Positions 25,092 to 33,838 of a stretch of 64,000 nucleotides of DNA are shown here, piece after piece (within the stretch, counting starts at the first letter, position 1; every line of letters starts with the position of its first letter). The notes beneath the pieces were generated by a model. That model was not told the origin of the DNA and made no database searches. It worked only from the letters and a program-made list of their open reading frames with translations. The DNA lies in contig JBLMZI010000007.1 in the NCBI GenBank assembly GCA_050258755.1, forward strand, positions 124,001 through 188,000, in the 5' to 3' direction. The position numbers and the translations under genes are program-made. The DNA is from JBLMZI01 sp050258755. Lineage in GTDB: Bacteria > Bacillota > Syntrophomonadia > Syntrophomonadales > DTU052.

Positions 25092-25943
25092 ATGTGGAAT
25101 ACCATGCGGGCATGGATCCTGATGGCTGGCTTAACCGGTCTACTGGTCGGGTTAGGCTACTTCTTCGGCGGCCGGGGCGGCGCCATGATTTTCTTTCTGA
25201 TCTCATTGGGCATGAATTTTGTCAGCTACTTCTACAGTGATCGTATTGTCATCCGTATGACCGGTGCCCAGCCGTTGACTGAAGGGCAGGCTCCCGAACT
25301 GCATGCGATGGTGGGCCGGCTGACCCAGCGGGCTGGCATTCCGATGCCAAAGCTGTATCTGATGAACGAATCACAGCCCAACGCGTTTGCGACCGGGCGG
25401 AATCCCGAGCACGGAGTTGTTGCCGTCACATCCGGGCTGCTTCAGATCCTGGATCGGGACGAAGTGGAAGGCGTGATCGCGCACGAAATCGGGCACATTA
25501 AGAACCGGGACATTCTCATCGGTGCGGTTGCGGCGGCGATGGCCGGGGCAATCTCGATGCTGGCCAGTATTGCTCAGTGGGGCGCGATCTTTGGTGGCTT
25601 TGGCGGGAATGATGAGGATGACGGCGGCAGCCTGATCGGAACGCTGGTGATGGCTTTTGTGGCGCCGATCGCGGCAATGATCATTCAAATGGCGATCAGC
25701 CGGTCTCGCGAATACCTGGCTGATGAAACCGGGGCTCGCCTGGCCGGTAACCCGAACGGTTTGTCCGACGCACTGCTCAAGCTGGAAGCCGCTTCCGGAC
25801 GGGTTCCGATGGCAGTAAATCCTGCGGCTTCGCACATGTTTATCGTAAATCCGCTTTCGGCTGATTTGATGATGCGGCTGTTCAGCACTCACCCGCCAAT
25901 TCCAGACCGGGTGGAACGGCTGCGCAAAATGACCGTACAGTAG
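25092..25943 (+). CDS. htpX: HtpX-type membrane zinc metalloprotease
   Basis: 283 residues, M48B peptidase. Two N-terminal membrane helices (about 5-45), the zinc site HEIGH at residues 131-135, and a second hydrophobic pair (about 145-200) followed by the glutamate-bearing SREYLADETGA. It is the normal HtpX length. HtpX cleaves misfolded membrane proteins in the cytoplasmic face of the membrane. ATG at 25092 follows AAGGAGGG. Unusually, it lies behind a yybP-ykoY type riboswitch, suggesting manganese-dependent expression; a small membrane protein follows at 31 bases. Confidence 0.92.
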   Translation: MWNTMRAWILMAGLTGLLVGLGYFFGGRGGAMIFFLISLGMNFVSYFYSDRIVIRMTGAQPLTEGQAPELHAMVGRLTQRAGIPMPKLYLMNESQPNAFATGRNPEHGVVAVTSGLLQILDRDEVEGVIAHEIGHIKNRDILIGAVAAAMAGAISMLASIAQWGAIFGGFGGNDEDDGGSLIGTLVMAFVAPIAAMIIQMAISRSREYLADETGARLAGNPNGLSDALLKLEAASGRVPMAVNPAASHMFIVNPLSADLMMRLFSTHPPIPDRVERLRKMTVQ

Positions 25944-25974
25944 CACTGGGGCTGGTTCGAGGAGGTTGCATTTC

Positions 25975-26151
25975 ATGAGACAATGGATGGCCGTGCTCTT
26001 GTTTGAGGTCAGCTATGCGGTTGTTGCGGCCGGCCTGCTGCTTATCTGGAGCCTTCAGCGCTCCCAGGAAAAACTGCGCCTGGTCTTTTCGGTGCGAGAT
26101 ACCATCCCACACGAAACAGGTTCGAAAGCAGTCGGGGGAACCAATCCGTGA
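25975..26151 (+). CDS. Small single-pass membrane protein
   Basis: 58 residues: a hydrophobic helix at about 5-24 (MAVLLFEVSYAVVAAGLLLIW), then a basic and polar tail. No family was recognised. ATG at 25975 is nine bases after GGAGG. The spacing behind htpX and the terminator just after it suggest co-transcription with htpX and a possible partner role, which is inference. Confidence 0.55.
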   Translation: MRQWMAVLLFEVSYAVVAAGLLLIWSLQRSQEKLRLVFSVRDTIPHETGSKAVGGTNP

Positions 26152-26211
26152 GCGGCGGGTTGCCGAAAATGCCTGTGATCTGAAATATAACATGTATCAC
26201 CATCAACAAAT

Positions 26212-26245
26212 AGCGGGGCTGGCAGGATTGCCGCCCCGCTTTTTG
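26212..26245 (+). terminator. Terminator of the htpX unit
   Basis: AGCGGGGC (26212-26219) pairs with GCCCCGCT (26233-26240), with further GGCA/TGCC pairing in the loop and a T run afterwards. Confidence 0.88.
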
Positions 26246-26284
26246 TTGAACTGACCGAATCGATGCCATATGTTTGACCGAGTG

Positions 26285-27484
26285 TCATGGAATGCGCTTA
26301 ACCCCAAAGGGGGATAAACTGCCTGGCAGTTGAACGATGTTTTCCGGCAAGCGGCTGCATTGAGCAGTGTTTTCGCGCCAACTGTAGGGGAAGCCGGGAA
26401 GATAACGGACGAAATACGGCCGATAGCGCTGCCGTTGGCTGTCGTGGAAACTGGCACCGGCTCCCAAGTGACTCACCGGACTGCCAGATGGCAAGTAAAT
26501 CACGTCGTAGCGGTTTTGGTCAATGCATCCCCGAATGCCATGCACGGCCTCATCATCCAGCAGTTCACCGGCGTCCAAGCCCAGAATCCAGTCTGGTTCG
26601 GTTTGAATGGTTTCGGCCCATTGAAGCCGGCGCCGGATGAATGGGGTCTGAAGAATGCCTGTATGATCGGATAAAGTCCACGTTATGCCGGACAAAGCGG
26701 CGTGGCAGTCCGTCTCGGTTTGGCGTATTGAGGCATAATTGACGATCACCGCATGATCGATGTACTGGCGGGCATGCGTCAATGCCGCACGGAGCCCCTT
26801 GGCGTCCGCCGGGTGCACGGCCATGGAAAGGGTCAGTCGGTTGCCGAACGATTTCCGGTATAACGGTTTGATATCCCGGTCTTCCATGCCATTGGGCGGT
26901 TGGGCTAAACGGCAAGCCGGAACGCTGGTATCGACATACAGCTTTACACCTAAAATCTCAGCACGCAGGCAGAAACGCTGTCCGGCCGAAAGCGCTTCTG
27001 CGTTTTGAATGGGACCGAAACCGGCGCCTTGCCGGATTGCCTTCGCGGAAATCAGGGAACAGCCGGTCAAACGCCCCATTTCCAGAACACCCGGCGCGAT
27101 CCGCTGTCCGGGCGCAAGCCAGGCGATCTCTGAAACAATATCCCGCCCGGCGGCAAGCAGCTGCCGCAGGGTCTGCGGATGTAAATTCAGGTCCGAATCG
27201 AGCAGCAGGAGGTGTGAATAGCCTTTCTCCAGGGCCGCGCGCAGAAAGAAGTCGCGGTGATCACCGCTTCGGCCGTTATTGATCATCCGGATGACTTGAA
27301 GATCACACCCGGGAACCGCGAGGCTATGAAGCAGCCGCGCGCACACCGGATCCGCGCTTTGGTCAAGAAATAGAAAATCGGTTTCATATCCGGACCGGTC
27401 CAAATGCTCCAGGCTGTCCAAAAATGCGGTAAGTATCGCCGGTGGTTGGCGAACCGCGCTGGCAATCAGAATTCGTTGCTTCAT
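26285..27484 (-). CDS. Glycosyltransferase with two GT2-like halves
   Basis: 399 residues. The N-terminal half (about 3-190) has a GT-A fold with the metal-binding D96-S97-D98 in HLLLLDSDLNLHP. The second half (about 210-350) contains a similar segment WILGLDAGELLDD, suggesting two glycosyltransferase modules in one chain. No membrane helices or signal are seen, so it acts in the cytoplasm. ATG at 27484 has AAAAGGA upstream at a long spacing. A methyltransferase and a long repetitive protein lie on the divergent side, so it could glycosylate a surface or spore protein; the acceptor is unknown. Confidence 0.75.
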   Translation of the reverse strand: MKQRILIASAVRQPPAILTAFLDSLEHLDRSGYETDFLFLDQSADPVCARLLHSLAVPGCDLQVIRMINNGRSGDHRDFFLRAALEKGYSHLLLLDSDLNLHPQTLRQLLAAGRDIVSEIAWLAPGQRIAPGVLEMGRLTGCSLISAKAIRQGAGFGPIQNAEALSAGQRFCLRAEILGVKLYVDTSVPACRLAQPPNGMEDRDIKPLYRKSFGNRLTLSMAVHPADAKGLRAALTHARQYIDHAVIVNYASIRQTETDCHAALSGITWTLSDHTGILQTPFIRRRLQWAETIQTEPDWILGLDAGELLDDEAVHGIRGCIDQNRYDVIYLPSGSPVSHLGAGASFHDSQRQRYRPYFVRYLPGFPYSWRENTAQCSRLPENIVQLPGSLSPFGVKRIP

Positions 27485-27620
27485 CGGATTTTAAGTCCTT
27501 TTCATAGCTAGCCGGTCAGTCTTGAAAAAACGGCCTTGTAAACAGTGTATGCGGGGGAATAAAAAATATGACAAAAACTGGTAAATACATTTTGGCATTC
27601 TGCGCTTTTTATACAGCTAA

Positions 27621-28601
27621 TTGAACATATCCAGGGCATATATTGAAACGGAAAACAAATGGAGAGGGGAAGGTTTTCTGGCCGAACTGGTTTTGGTCTG
27701 CCCGCTCTGCCAATCCGGGCGGGTGGAGGTTTTTCACGAATACCCTGCGTTTACGCTTTATCGCTGCCTCGACTGTGATTTCATCATGAACAGCCTGCTG
27801 TTCGGTGAAGAGCCCGAGGGCGTACGAAGCGATGCAGAGAATGAGTCTCTCCGGGCAGCGGCGCCGAATGACCTGGCACAAACGTTTGTAGAACACAGCT
27901 TGTTTCAGTTGACCCTGGTCAGCGCCGTGCGTCCCGATGGCCGAACGCTTTTGGAAATCGGTCCGGGCACCGGGGAGTTTTTGCACCTGTCCCATTCGGC
28001 CGGGTGGGAAGTTTGCGGCATTGAACCGTCGGCTGCCGCATGTGCGGATGCGCGGCAAAAGTACGGTTTAAAGCTGATTCCCGGACAGTGGAACCGGAGG
28101 TTGGTTGAAGGTCGGTTTTTTGACGCGGTGGTTTTCTGGCAGGTTCTTGAACACCTTGCCGATCCGCTGGGCTTTCTGCGGGAAGCGGCATCGGTTCTGA
28201 ATCCGGACGGGCTGCTGATTTTCAGCCTCCCGAACCGATCCGCTTTTGTGAACTCAGTGCTGGGGACGAAGTCCCCGCTGTTCAGCAATCCGGGTCATTT
28301 GTACCATTATACCGCCTCGAACGTAAGGAGGCTGGCCCAAAAGGCCTCGCTCAAGGTGATCAGCCTGTTTTCCCGCGAGGAGCCGATCCGGTTTCTGCGT
28401 GAGATCGGATCCCAGCTGCGCTTTGCCGGGAGTGACCGGCAGCCGTCAATCGAAGATCAGATGGCGGTCATCGGACATTTGCAGGGCACCTGTCAGGGGC
28501 ATGAACTGTATTGTGTGGCTGGATTATCCAGCCGTGAAAGCAGTCAGCCAGGTCAGGCGGACTGCTATTTCACGGATCGGGTGTTTCTGACGCGTGGATG
28601 A
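27621..28601 (+). CDS. Zinc-ribbon class I SAM methyltransferase
   Basis: Up to 326 residues. An N-terminal zinc ribbon (CPLC at about 28-31, CLDC at 49-52) precedes a Rossmann methyltransferase: SAM-binding LLEIGPGTGEFL, acidic loop CGIEPSAAA and FWQVLEHLADP, of the Methyltransf_23 type, common in polysaccharide and sugar modification clusters. The start is uncertain: TTG at 27621 lacks a ribosome binding site, while a GGAGAGGGGAAGG tract at about 27659-27672 points to an internal start close to 27678 (CTG), which keeps the zinc ribbon. The next gene is convergent and begins 11 bases after the stop. Confidence 0.75.
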   Translation: MNISRAYIETENKWRGEGFLAELVLVCPLCQSGRVEVFHEYPAFTLYRCLDCDFIMNSLLFGEEPEGVRSDAENESLRAAAPNDLAQTFVEHSLFQLTLVSAVRPDGRTLLEIGPGTGEFLHLSHSAGWEVCGIEPSAAACADARQKYGLKLIPGQWNRRLVEGRFFDAVVFWQVLEHLADPLGFLREAASVLNPDGLLIFSLPNRSAFVNSVLGTKSPLFSNPGHLYHYTASNVRRLAQKASLKVISLFSREEPIRFLREIGSQLRFAGSDRQPSIEDQMAVIGHLQGTCQGHELYCVAGLSSRESSQPGQADCYFTDRVFLTRG

Positions 28602-28611
28602 GCCGGTTCAT

Positions 28612-30270
28612 TTACAGATTCAAAGCCGGTATCAGGTCACGGTGCCTGAAGGTGTTAGCCGGGAGAAAAATGCTCGCGCTTAACGGCGATTTTTCGGCAT
28701 TGATGCGGGTCGATGCCCAGGCCATCAGACCGGGCGCCATCCCGGTGAATTCGATTTCAAAATTGACTGGCGGTCTGGGGAAAATAAATTCACTGGTGCT
28801 GTACGGCGCAGTGACGGTCAATGTACAGGTTTGCTCCAGAACCCGCGGACCGGGCTCCAGATTGAAGACATTGATAGTTACCGGGAAGGGACCTGGTTTG
28901 GACGAAGTGTTATTCACCTTGACAACCAGGCTGTTGGCAGAAACTTCGGCCACTGCGGGGCCGGTGGTCATCCTCCCGGTGGACGGAAGCCCAAGTGCAC
29001 CGGCTATGGCGTTCAGCGCAGATTCGATGCGAACCAAAGGCGCGTGCAGCTGAGCGTTCATTTCGGCCAAACGCGCATGGTTTTCGGTCATACCGGCGGT
29101 GGTGGCGGTCAGCAGGTTCAGGGTGCTGGTTACGCCGGTTTCAATCTGGGAAAGACCGAAGTAAGGATTGATCAGGAGTCCAAGCGCCGACTGAAGGGCG
29201 ACTTTAATTTCGGCAAGGCCCAGGGTCGGGCTGTCGACCAGATGCAGGATTTGGTCAATGCCGGTTTTTAACGCGTTGATATCGAGCGTGGATTGACCGG
29301 CCATCATGTAAAGGTTTGTCAGTTCGGTCTTGATCTCAGTCAAGCCGGCGGATGAACTGTTGACCGCTCCCAAAACGGCGGATACCCCCGCGATCACGCT
29401 CGTCATCCCGTTATTCGCGGTGGTTAGCCGCTGAACGATATCGGCCGCCGCGATCTTTAACGCCCCGGTGTCCGCCAGGCTGCTGCCGGCCAGGGTTTGA
29501 AGGTTGGCCAGGTCTGCCTTCAGCGCTGCCAAAGCGAACGAAGCGCCGTTGACGGTGCTTGAAATAGAAGAAATACCACTATTCAGATCGGCCAGGGAAC
29601 GATCCTGGCCGGTCAAGGCCTGGATGACCCCGTCGGTTTCGGTCATGAGATTCCCGGTACGGTCAAGCTCCTGGCTGATCATTGCTTGAATGCCGGTTGT
29701 TTCGTTCTGAAGGTTCGTCAGCCATCCGGTTTGCTGGTTTAATTTGTTCCGGACGTCCTCCAGGACTGCAAAAAGAGGGGACAAACCGGTCGGCGACGCA
29801 GTAAGCGCTTCCACGAGCGCGGACACGTTCACTTTCAGATCGGACAAATCAGCGGCATAGCTGTTGAGGCGCTGCTGAACTTCGGTGATCACCGCTTTCA
29901 GAGGTGATGAGCCGATAGCGAAGCGATCGGTTCGGTGCCGAATTTCAGATGTTTCAGACGGTGAATCGGTAAGGTCCTGCGGAATATCGCTTGGAATATG
30001 CCCGGCTTCTGCGGTCTCGGACTTTAGATCGGTCAAGCCGACCAAAATGTAATTGAGCAGGCTTAATAGGTTGTCAATCTGTGCGTTGATATCAATCAAA
30101 AGATCGGAAGGCAAATCCGCCGCGCCGCCAAGGATAGCCAGCGTATCTGCCCTCATTTTTGATGGGCTGATTGTGGTTTTGCCGCGCTTATTCGATATTG
30201 CGACGGGTCTTTTTTTAACGGTCGGACGGGCCGGACCTTTGGGCATCGGGGGGATTCTGAGGTTCGGCAA
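28612..30270 (-). CDS. Long repetitive helical protein, possible spore or surface protein
   Basis: 552 residues. The first 40 are basic and Pro-rich (MPNLRIPPMPKGPARP), then from about 45 to 420 there is a run of amphipathic helices in units of roughly 30-35 residues with the pattern L-x2-I/V-x2-x-L and frequent Gly-Leu turns (SAGLTEIKTELTNL, PTLGLAEIKVALQ, PYFGLSQIETGV). A beta-rich domain of about 110 residues closes the chain. There is no signal peptide. TTG at 30270 lies behind GGAGGAGGAG. I do not recognise the family. The neighbouring glycosyltransferase and methyltransferase and the sporulation genes nearby make a spore surface role possible, but nothing proves it. Confidence 0.6.
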   Translation of the reverse strand: MPNLRIPPMPKGPARPTVKKRPVAISNKRGKTTISPSKMRADTLAILGGAADLPSDLLIDINAQIDNLLSLLNYILVGLTDLKSETAEAGHIPSDIPQDLTDSPSETSEIRHRTDRFAIGSSPLKAVITEVQQRLNSYAADLSDLKVNVSALVEALTASPTGLSPLFAVLEDVRNKLNQQTGWLTNLQNETTGIQAMISQELDRTGNLMTETDGVIQALTGQDRSLADLNSGISSISSTVNGASFALAALKADLANLQTLAGSSLADTGALKIAAADIVQRLTTANNGMTSVIAGVSAVLGAVNSSSAGLTEIKTELTNLYMMAGQSTLDINALKTGIDQILHLVDSPTLGLAEIKVALQSALGLLINPYFGLSQIETGVTSTLNLLTATTAGMTENHARLAEMNAQLHAPLVRIESALNAIAGALGLPSTGRMTTGPAVAEVSANSLVVKVNNTSSKPGPFPVTINVFNLEPGPRVLEQTCTLTVTAPYSTSEFIFPRPPVNFEIEFTGMAPGLMAWASTRINAEKSPLSASIFLPANTFRHRDLIPALNL

Positions 30271-30438
30271 ATGACTCTCCTCCTCCTAAAAGCCGGGAAA
30301 CCCGCTTAACAAGCTTCCCGGGCAGCTTTTCACCGGTGTGGCGATCGATTCAGGCGGCTTCAAAGTGGAGCGCACGCAGCCTAAAATGGATCGCAATCTA
30401 GATTATGAGAAAAGGAGAAAAAGGGTTCCGGTGCCGAT

Positions 30439-31248
30439 TTACAGGGGCAGGGTTTCGTTCAGGCTGCCGGTGCGGTATCCGTCCAGGTCGGCGGCGACAT
30501 AGCGAAAACCGCAGGCTTTGATTTGCGCGGACAGGGCGGCGCGAAAACCGGGGTCCAAAAGGCGCCCGAGATCGTTCGGCGCTAACTCAAGCCGGGCGAT
30601 ATCGCCGTGGCGGCGTACCCGAGGATTCACAAAACCAAGCTCGCCCAGCAAACGTTCCGCTGCACCTACAGCCTGCAATTCGGTCAGGATCAGCCGATCT
30701 CCGTAAGGAATCCTGGAAGCGAGACAGGCCCGGGCCGCGAGATTCCAGTTTGACAAGCCTTGCTGCCGGGCCAGGGCACGCACCGAAGCCTTGTCGATGC
30801 CGAGTTCAAGCAATGGACTGTGTACCTGGGCAAAGGACCGCACCGCCTTGAGACCGGGGCGGTAATCGTCCGCATCGGAAGCGTTGCTGCCTTCGAGCAC
30901 GGTGTCAAATCCCATATCTTCGGCCAGCCGTACGAGCCTTTCGAAACGGTGCCGCTTGCAGTGATAACAGCGATCCGGGGGATTTGCGGCTATCGCCTCG
31001 ATGGCAAGCTCATCGATTGGAACCATCCGATGGGATACACCGAGCTGCGCCGCAAGCTCAATGGCGCAAGCGAGTTCTTCGGCGGTATGCAGGGGCGAGG
31101 TCACGGTCACCGCAAGCACGGAATTCCGTCCAAGGGCGTCAATGGCTGCCTTCAGGACCAGGCTGCTGTCCACGCCGCCCGAGAAAGCAACAACTGCCCG
31201 CTGCCATTTGGAAATGTAGTTTTTCAGGGCGTTCCAATGATCCACCAT
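30439..31248 (-). CDS. larE: ATP-dependent sacrificial sulfur transferase LarE
   Basis: About 269 residues, PP-loop ATPase of the LarE type. The SGGVDSS loop starts at residue 23, a cysteine pair lies in NPPDRCYHCKRHR, and the sacrificial Cys175 lies in ARACLASRIPYG, equivalent to the sulfur-donor cysteine of Lactobacillus LarE. LarE supplies sulfur to the nickel-pincer nucleotide of lactate racemase and related enzymes. ATG at 31248 gives the typical N-terminal distance to the PP loop; ATGs at 31272 and 31281 are alternatives. larB and larC are not in this window. Confidence 0.88.
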   Translation of the reverse strand: MVDHWNALKNYISKWQRAVVAFSGGVDSSLVLKAAIDALGRNSVLAVTVTSPLHTAEELACAIELAAQLGVSHRMVPIDELAIEAIAANPPDRCYHCKRHRFERLVRLAEDMGFDTVLEGSNASDADDYRPGLKAVRSFAQVHSPLLELGIDKASVRALARQQGLSNWNLAARACLASRIPYGDRLILTELQAVGAAERLLGELGFVNPRVRRHGDIARLELAPNDLGRLLDPGFRAALSAQIKACGFRYVAADLDGYRTGSLNETLPL

Positions 31249-31350
31249 CTTTGTGCCGTATCCCTCCGTCATGGCGTGCACGCGTGCCGATAAGCAGGCG
31301 TAAGGTGCACTTATACTGGCTCCATGGTATCAGAACGCCTGAAGGATAGG

Positions 31351-31383
31351 CAAAGCAAAAGGCCGCCCTTTACAAGGCGGCCT
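31351..31383 (-). terminator. Terminator of the first membrane protein gene
   Basis: AGGCCGCC (31360-31367) pairs with GGCGGCCT (31376-31383); on the minus strand TTTTGCTTTG follows. It serves the gene at 31409-32071. Confidence 0.85.
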
Positions 31384-31408
31384 GCATACCAGTGAGAACA
31401 AAAGGTGA

Positions 31409-32071
31409 TTATTCGGCCGGGAATACAGCTGTGCTCTCGTCCGCATCCTCGGCGGCTTCTTCGGCTTCCTCGTCGTCTTCCAGGAGACAATACACCCGGG
31501 CTGTGGCAACCATGACGACTGGCATGGAAACCAGTACGCCGACACCGAGAGCAAGCACGCCAAGCATTCCGATCAGACCCGCGACAAACGTAAAACAGAA
31601 CAGATGGAACGCGCTGCCTTTGGTGGCGTGCCAGCTGGCGGTCAGTGCTTCAATCGGCCCCATGTCACGTTCAACGATATAGAACATAAAGAAATACCAG
31701 CGCATAAACAGGTAAAAACCCGGAATGATCAAGAACATCATACCGATCATAACCGGAATGTACATGAGAATGTAAGCGATGATAAAAGACAGAAGCGCTT
31801 TTGGGTGAATGAACAAATCGTTGAAGGTGGGTTTCTTTCCCCGGACAGTTTGAATCGAGATGTTGATGAGTCCGAGCATCAAATAGTAAGTGGCCAACAT
31901 CATCAGTACCATCCACCAGATTGCCATACCGCGGCCTAACGCGGGTGTGATGAACATCAGGGCGCATGGAAGCGCGAACACGAACAGTATGATCCCCATA
32001 AAAAACCCGAGCCGGTATTTAACTCTTTGCCATGCGAAGCCCAGCGCTTCGCCAATCGTGAATTTTTCCAA
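31409..32071 (-). CDS. Polytopic membrane protein, paralogue of the next gene
   Basis: 220 residues with about five to six membrane helices and an acidic tail (LLEDDEEAEEAAEDAD). It opens with MEKFTIGEALGFAWQ, which is also the opening of the neighbour at 32218-32847, and both carry a LIIPGFYL/LIIPGIYL helix and a GPIEALTASW/APIDALKASW segment. TTG start behind GAGGAGG. The arrangement is like DUF975-type and GDPD membrane-domain proteins, but no function is assigned. Terminators separate the two copies, so each may be its own unit. Confidence 0.7.
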   Translation of the reverse strand: MEKFTIGEALGFAWQRVKYRLGFFMGIILFVFALPCALMFITPALGRGMAIWWMVLMMLATYYLMLGLINISIQTVRGKKPTFNDLFIHPKALLSFIIAYILMYIPVMIGMMFLIIPGFYLFMRWYFFMFYIVERDMGPIEALTASWHATKGSAFHLFCFTFVAGLIGMLGVLALGVGVLVSMPVVMVATARVYCLLEDDEEAEEAAEDADESTAVFPAE

Positions 32072-32162
32072 CCCAACTCCTCCTCTGTGTCGACGCTTAA
32101 TCGTCAGAATTGACTATAAAATATAAATATTCCACAAAAGCCATCAGTTCCCTTTATACCTG

Positions 32163-32192
32163 AAAAAGAAAAAGGCCGCCAGAGTGGCGGCC
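32163..32192 (-). terminator. Terminator of the second membrane protein gene
   Basis: GGCCGCCA (32174-32181) pairs with TGGCGGCC (32185-32192) with a 3-base loop; TTTTTCTTTTT follows on the minus strand. Confidence 0.9.
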
Positions 32193-32217
32193 GGAAAACC
32201 TGCCTTTGTATTCAAGT

Positions 32218-32847
32218 TTATTCGACGATAGCCGTTTGTGCCGGAGGAAGGCTGGAAAGCTTGGTGTAGACCAGGGCCGAGGCTAGAACGGACAGCGGAA
32301 TCGTGACCAGTAAGCCGACGACCAGGCAGATCAGGCCGAGAAGGTTGATTCCGATGAGCGCCAGGCCCAATATAAACAAGTTCATGGTCTGATCCTGGGT
32401 GGCCGCCCAGGATGCTTTCAGCGCGTCAATCGGGGCCATTCCTTTGTCCAGGATAAAATACATGTAGAACTGCAGCCGCAGGGCTAAGTAGATGCCAGGA
32501 ATAATCAAGAAGATAAGACCGATGACGACCACGATGAAAACGATAAAATAATCGATTAAAACATTCAGAAAACTTTTGTAGCCCTGAAAAATGTCACTGA
32601 ACACCGGCGCCTCACCGGCCATGATTTTCAACGCGATGATTGTGATGGAAATCTGGAAAAACAGACCGACAAGTAGACTCACGATATTGGTGATAATGCT
32701 TTTGTCACCGAAAATGCCTCCGAAGATGCCGCCGATAATCGCTGAAATAATGGCTACAGCCAGCCCGGCGCCGATAAAGAAACCAATATGGGCTTTTGCC
32801 TTCTCCCAACCGAACCCAACGGCTTCACCAACTGTGAATTTCTCCAA
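32218..32847 (-). CDS. Polytopic membrane protein, paralogue of the previous gene
   Basis: 209 residues, about six hydrophobic helices, opening MEKFTVGEAVGFGWEKAK as in its paralogue at 31409-32071. The shared LIIPGIYLALR helix and the APIDALKASWAAT segment give the same fold order. TTG at 32847 follows AAAGGAGCG. Tail is short and neutral, unlike the acidic tail of the paralogue. Function is unknown. Confidence 0.7.
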   Translation of the reverse strand: MEKFTVGEAVGFGWEKAKAHIGFFIGAGLAVAIISAIIGGIFGGIFGDKSIITNIVSLLVGLFFQISITIIALKIMAGEAPVFSDIFQGYKSFLNVLIDYFIVFIVVVIGLIFLIIPGIYLALRLQFYMYFILDKGMAPIDALKASWAATQDQTMNLFILGLALIGINLLGLICLVVGLLVTIPLSVLASALVYTKLSSLPPAQTAIVE

Positions 32848-32968
32848 ATTGATCGCTCCTTTGCCCCATGTTGATCGCTGAATTTAGCGAATCTTTATAC
32901 ATACTTCAATAAGTATTCGCCAATTCCTGTTTACAGTATGGAGAAAAGCAACGAATGGTGCATTCGGG

Positions 32969-33418
32969 CTACATGTCTTCATTGATCCGCATCAATTCCC
33001 GCTTGGCCTGATTGAGGTCAGGCCGGGGTTTTTGAAGGTCCTGCCGCAGTGTGTTGAGGTGGGAAAACAGTTTCTTGTCAGATGTGACGCGGACTTCTTG
33101 CCCGGGGGCTGTCTTGTGGACCCGGCGGGCGACGGCTTGCTTGATGGATTGCATGTGTAACCGGTTAAACCCTCGGATTTGAATGCCGACGGTCAAATCA
33201 CGGTCGATAGCGACGGCCCGGGCGTCGTTGACGCCCGGCACCGCAAGCGCCGCCTGTTCCGCTTTTTCAGAGCGATCCCGATCCACTTGAATGGGTTGAT
33301 CGGATTTCGGGAGCTGAGGATGCGGGGTCGGCTTTTTCAGGGCTTCCCCAGCTTTACCGCATCCGCACAGCATCAGGCTAAGCACGAGCAGGCAGCATAA
33401 CGTTCTGGTTCGATGCAA
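32969..33418 (-). CDS. YhcN/YlaJ-family sporulation lipoprotein
   Basis: 149 residues with a lipoprotein signal: a hydrophobic core then the lipobox LMLCGCG, lipidated Cys at about residue 19. The mature part matches YhcN/YlaJ proteins (AVPGVNDARAVAIDRDLTVGIQI, then IKQAVARRV), which sit in the inner spore membrane or germination apparatus. TTG start behind GGATAGGTG. It closes the SpoVA operon, 12 bases after spoVAE, as in spoVA2mob-type operons. Confidence 0.85.
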   Translation of the reverse strand: MHRTRTLCCLLVLSLMLCGCGKAGEALKKPTPHPQLPKSDQPIQVDRDRSEKAEQAALAVPGVNDARAVAIDRDLTVGIQIRGFNRLHMQSIKQAVARRVHKTAPGQEVRVTSDKKLFSHLNTLRQDLQKPRPDLNQAKRELMRINEDM

Positions 33419-33429
33419 AATCGGTTCAC

Positions 33430-33783
33430 CTATCCTTTGGCGCGCACCAGCAGTGCGGCGAGAAATCCGAAAATGATGGAAGCCGAAATCCCGGCGCTGG
33501 TGACTTCGAAGATGCCGGTCAGGATACCGATTAGCCCGTGCACTTTGGCTTCACCTAAAGCGCCATGGACCAGGGAATTGCCGAAGCTGGTGATCGGAAC
33601 CGTAGCGCCGGCGCCGGCAAAATCGATCAGGGGATCATACCATCCCAAGCCGCCCAGTACGGCGCCGGTCACCACGAGAATACACATCACATGGGCCGGG
33701 GTCAGGCGTCCGACGTCCATCAGCAGCTGGCCGACGACGCAGATCAAACCGCCGACCATGAAAGCCCAGAAATAGGTTTCCAT
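33430..33783 (-). CDS. spoVAE: Stage V sporulation protein SpoVAEb
   Basis: 117 residues, the usual SpoVAEb length, with three or four hydrophobic helices and the family's GLICVVGQLLMDVG, LTPAHVM and GAGATVPITSFGNSL segments. SpoVA proteins form the channel for dipicolinic acid in the inner spore membrane. ATG at 33783 follows GAGGAGTG. It lies between spoVAD and the lipoprotein gene on the same strand. Confidence 0.92.
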   Translation of the reverse strand: METYFWAFMVGGLICVVGQLLMDVGRLTPAHVMCILVVTGAVLGGLGWYDPLIDFAGAGATVPITSFGNSLVHGALGEAKVHGLIGILTGIFEVTSAGISASIIFGFLAALLVRAKG

Positions 33784-33838
33784 AACAGAGACACTCCTCA
33801 ACGGTTGGTAATCAACGCGGTCACGGAAAGTGATTACG

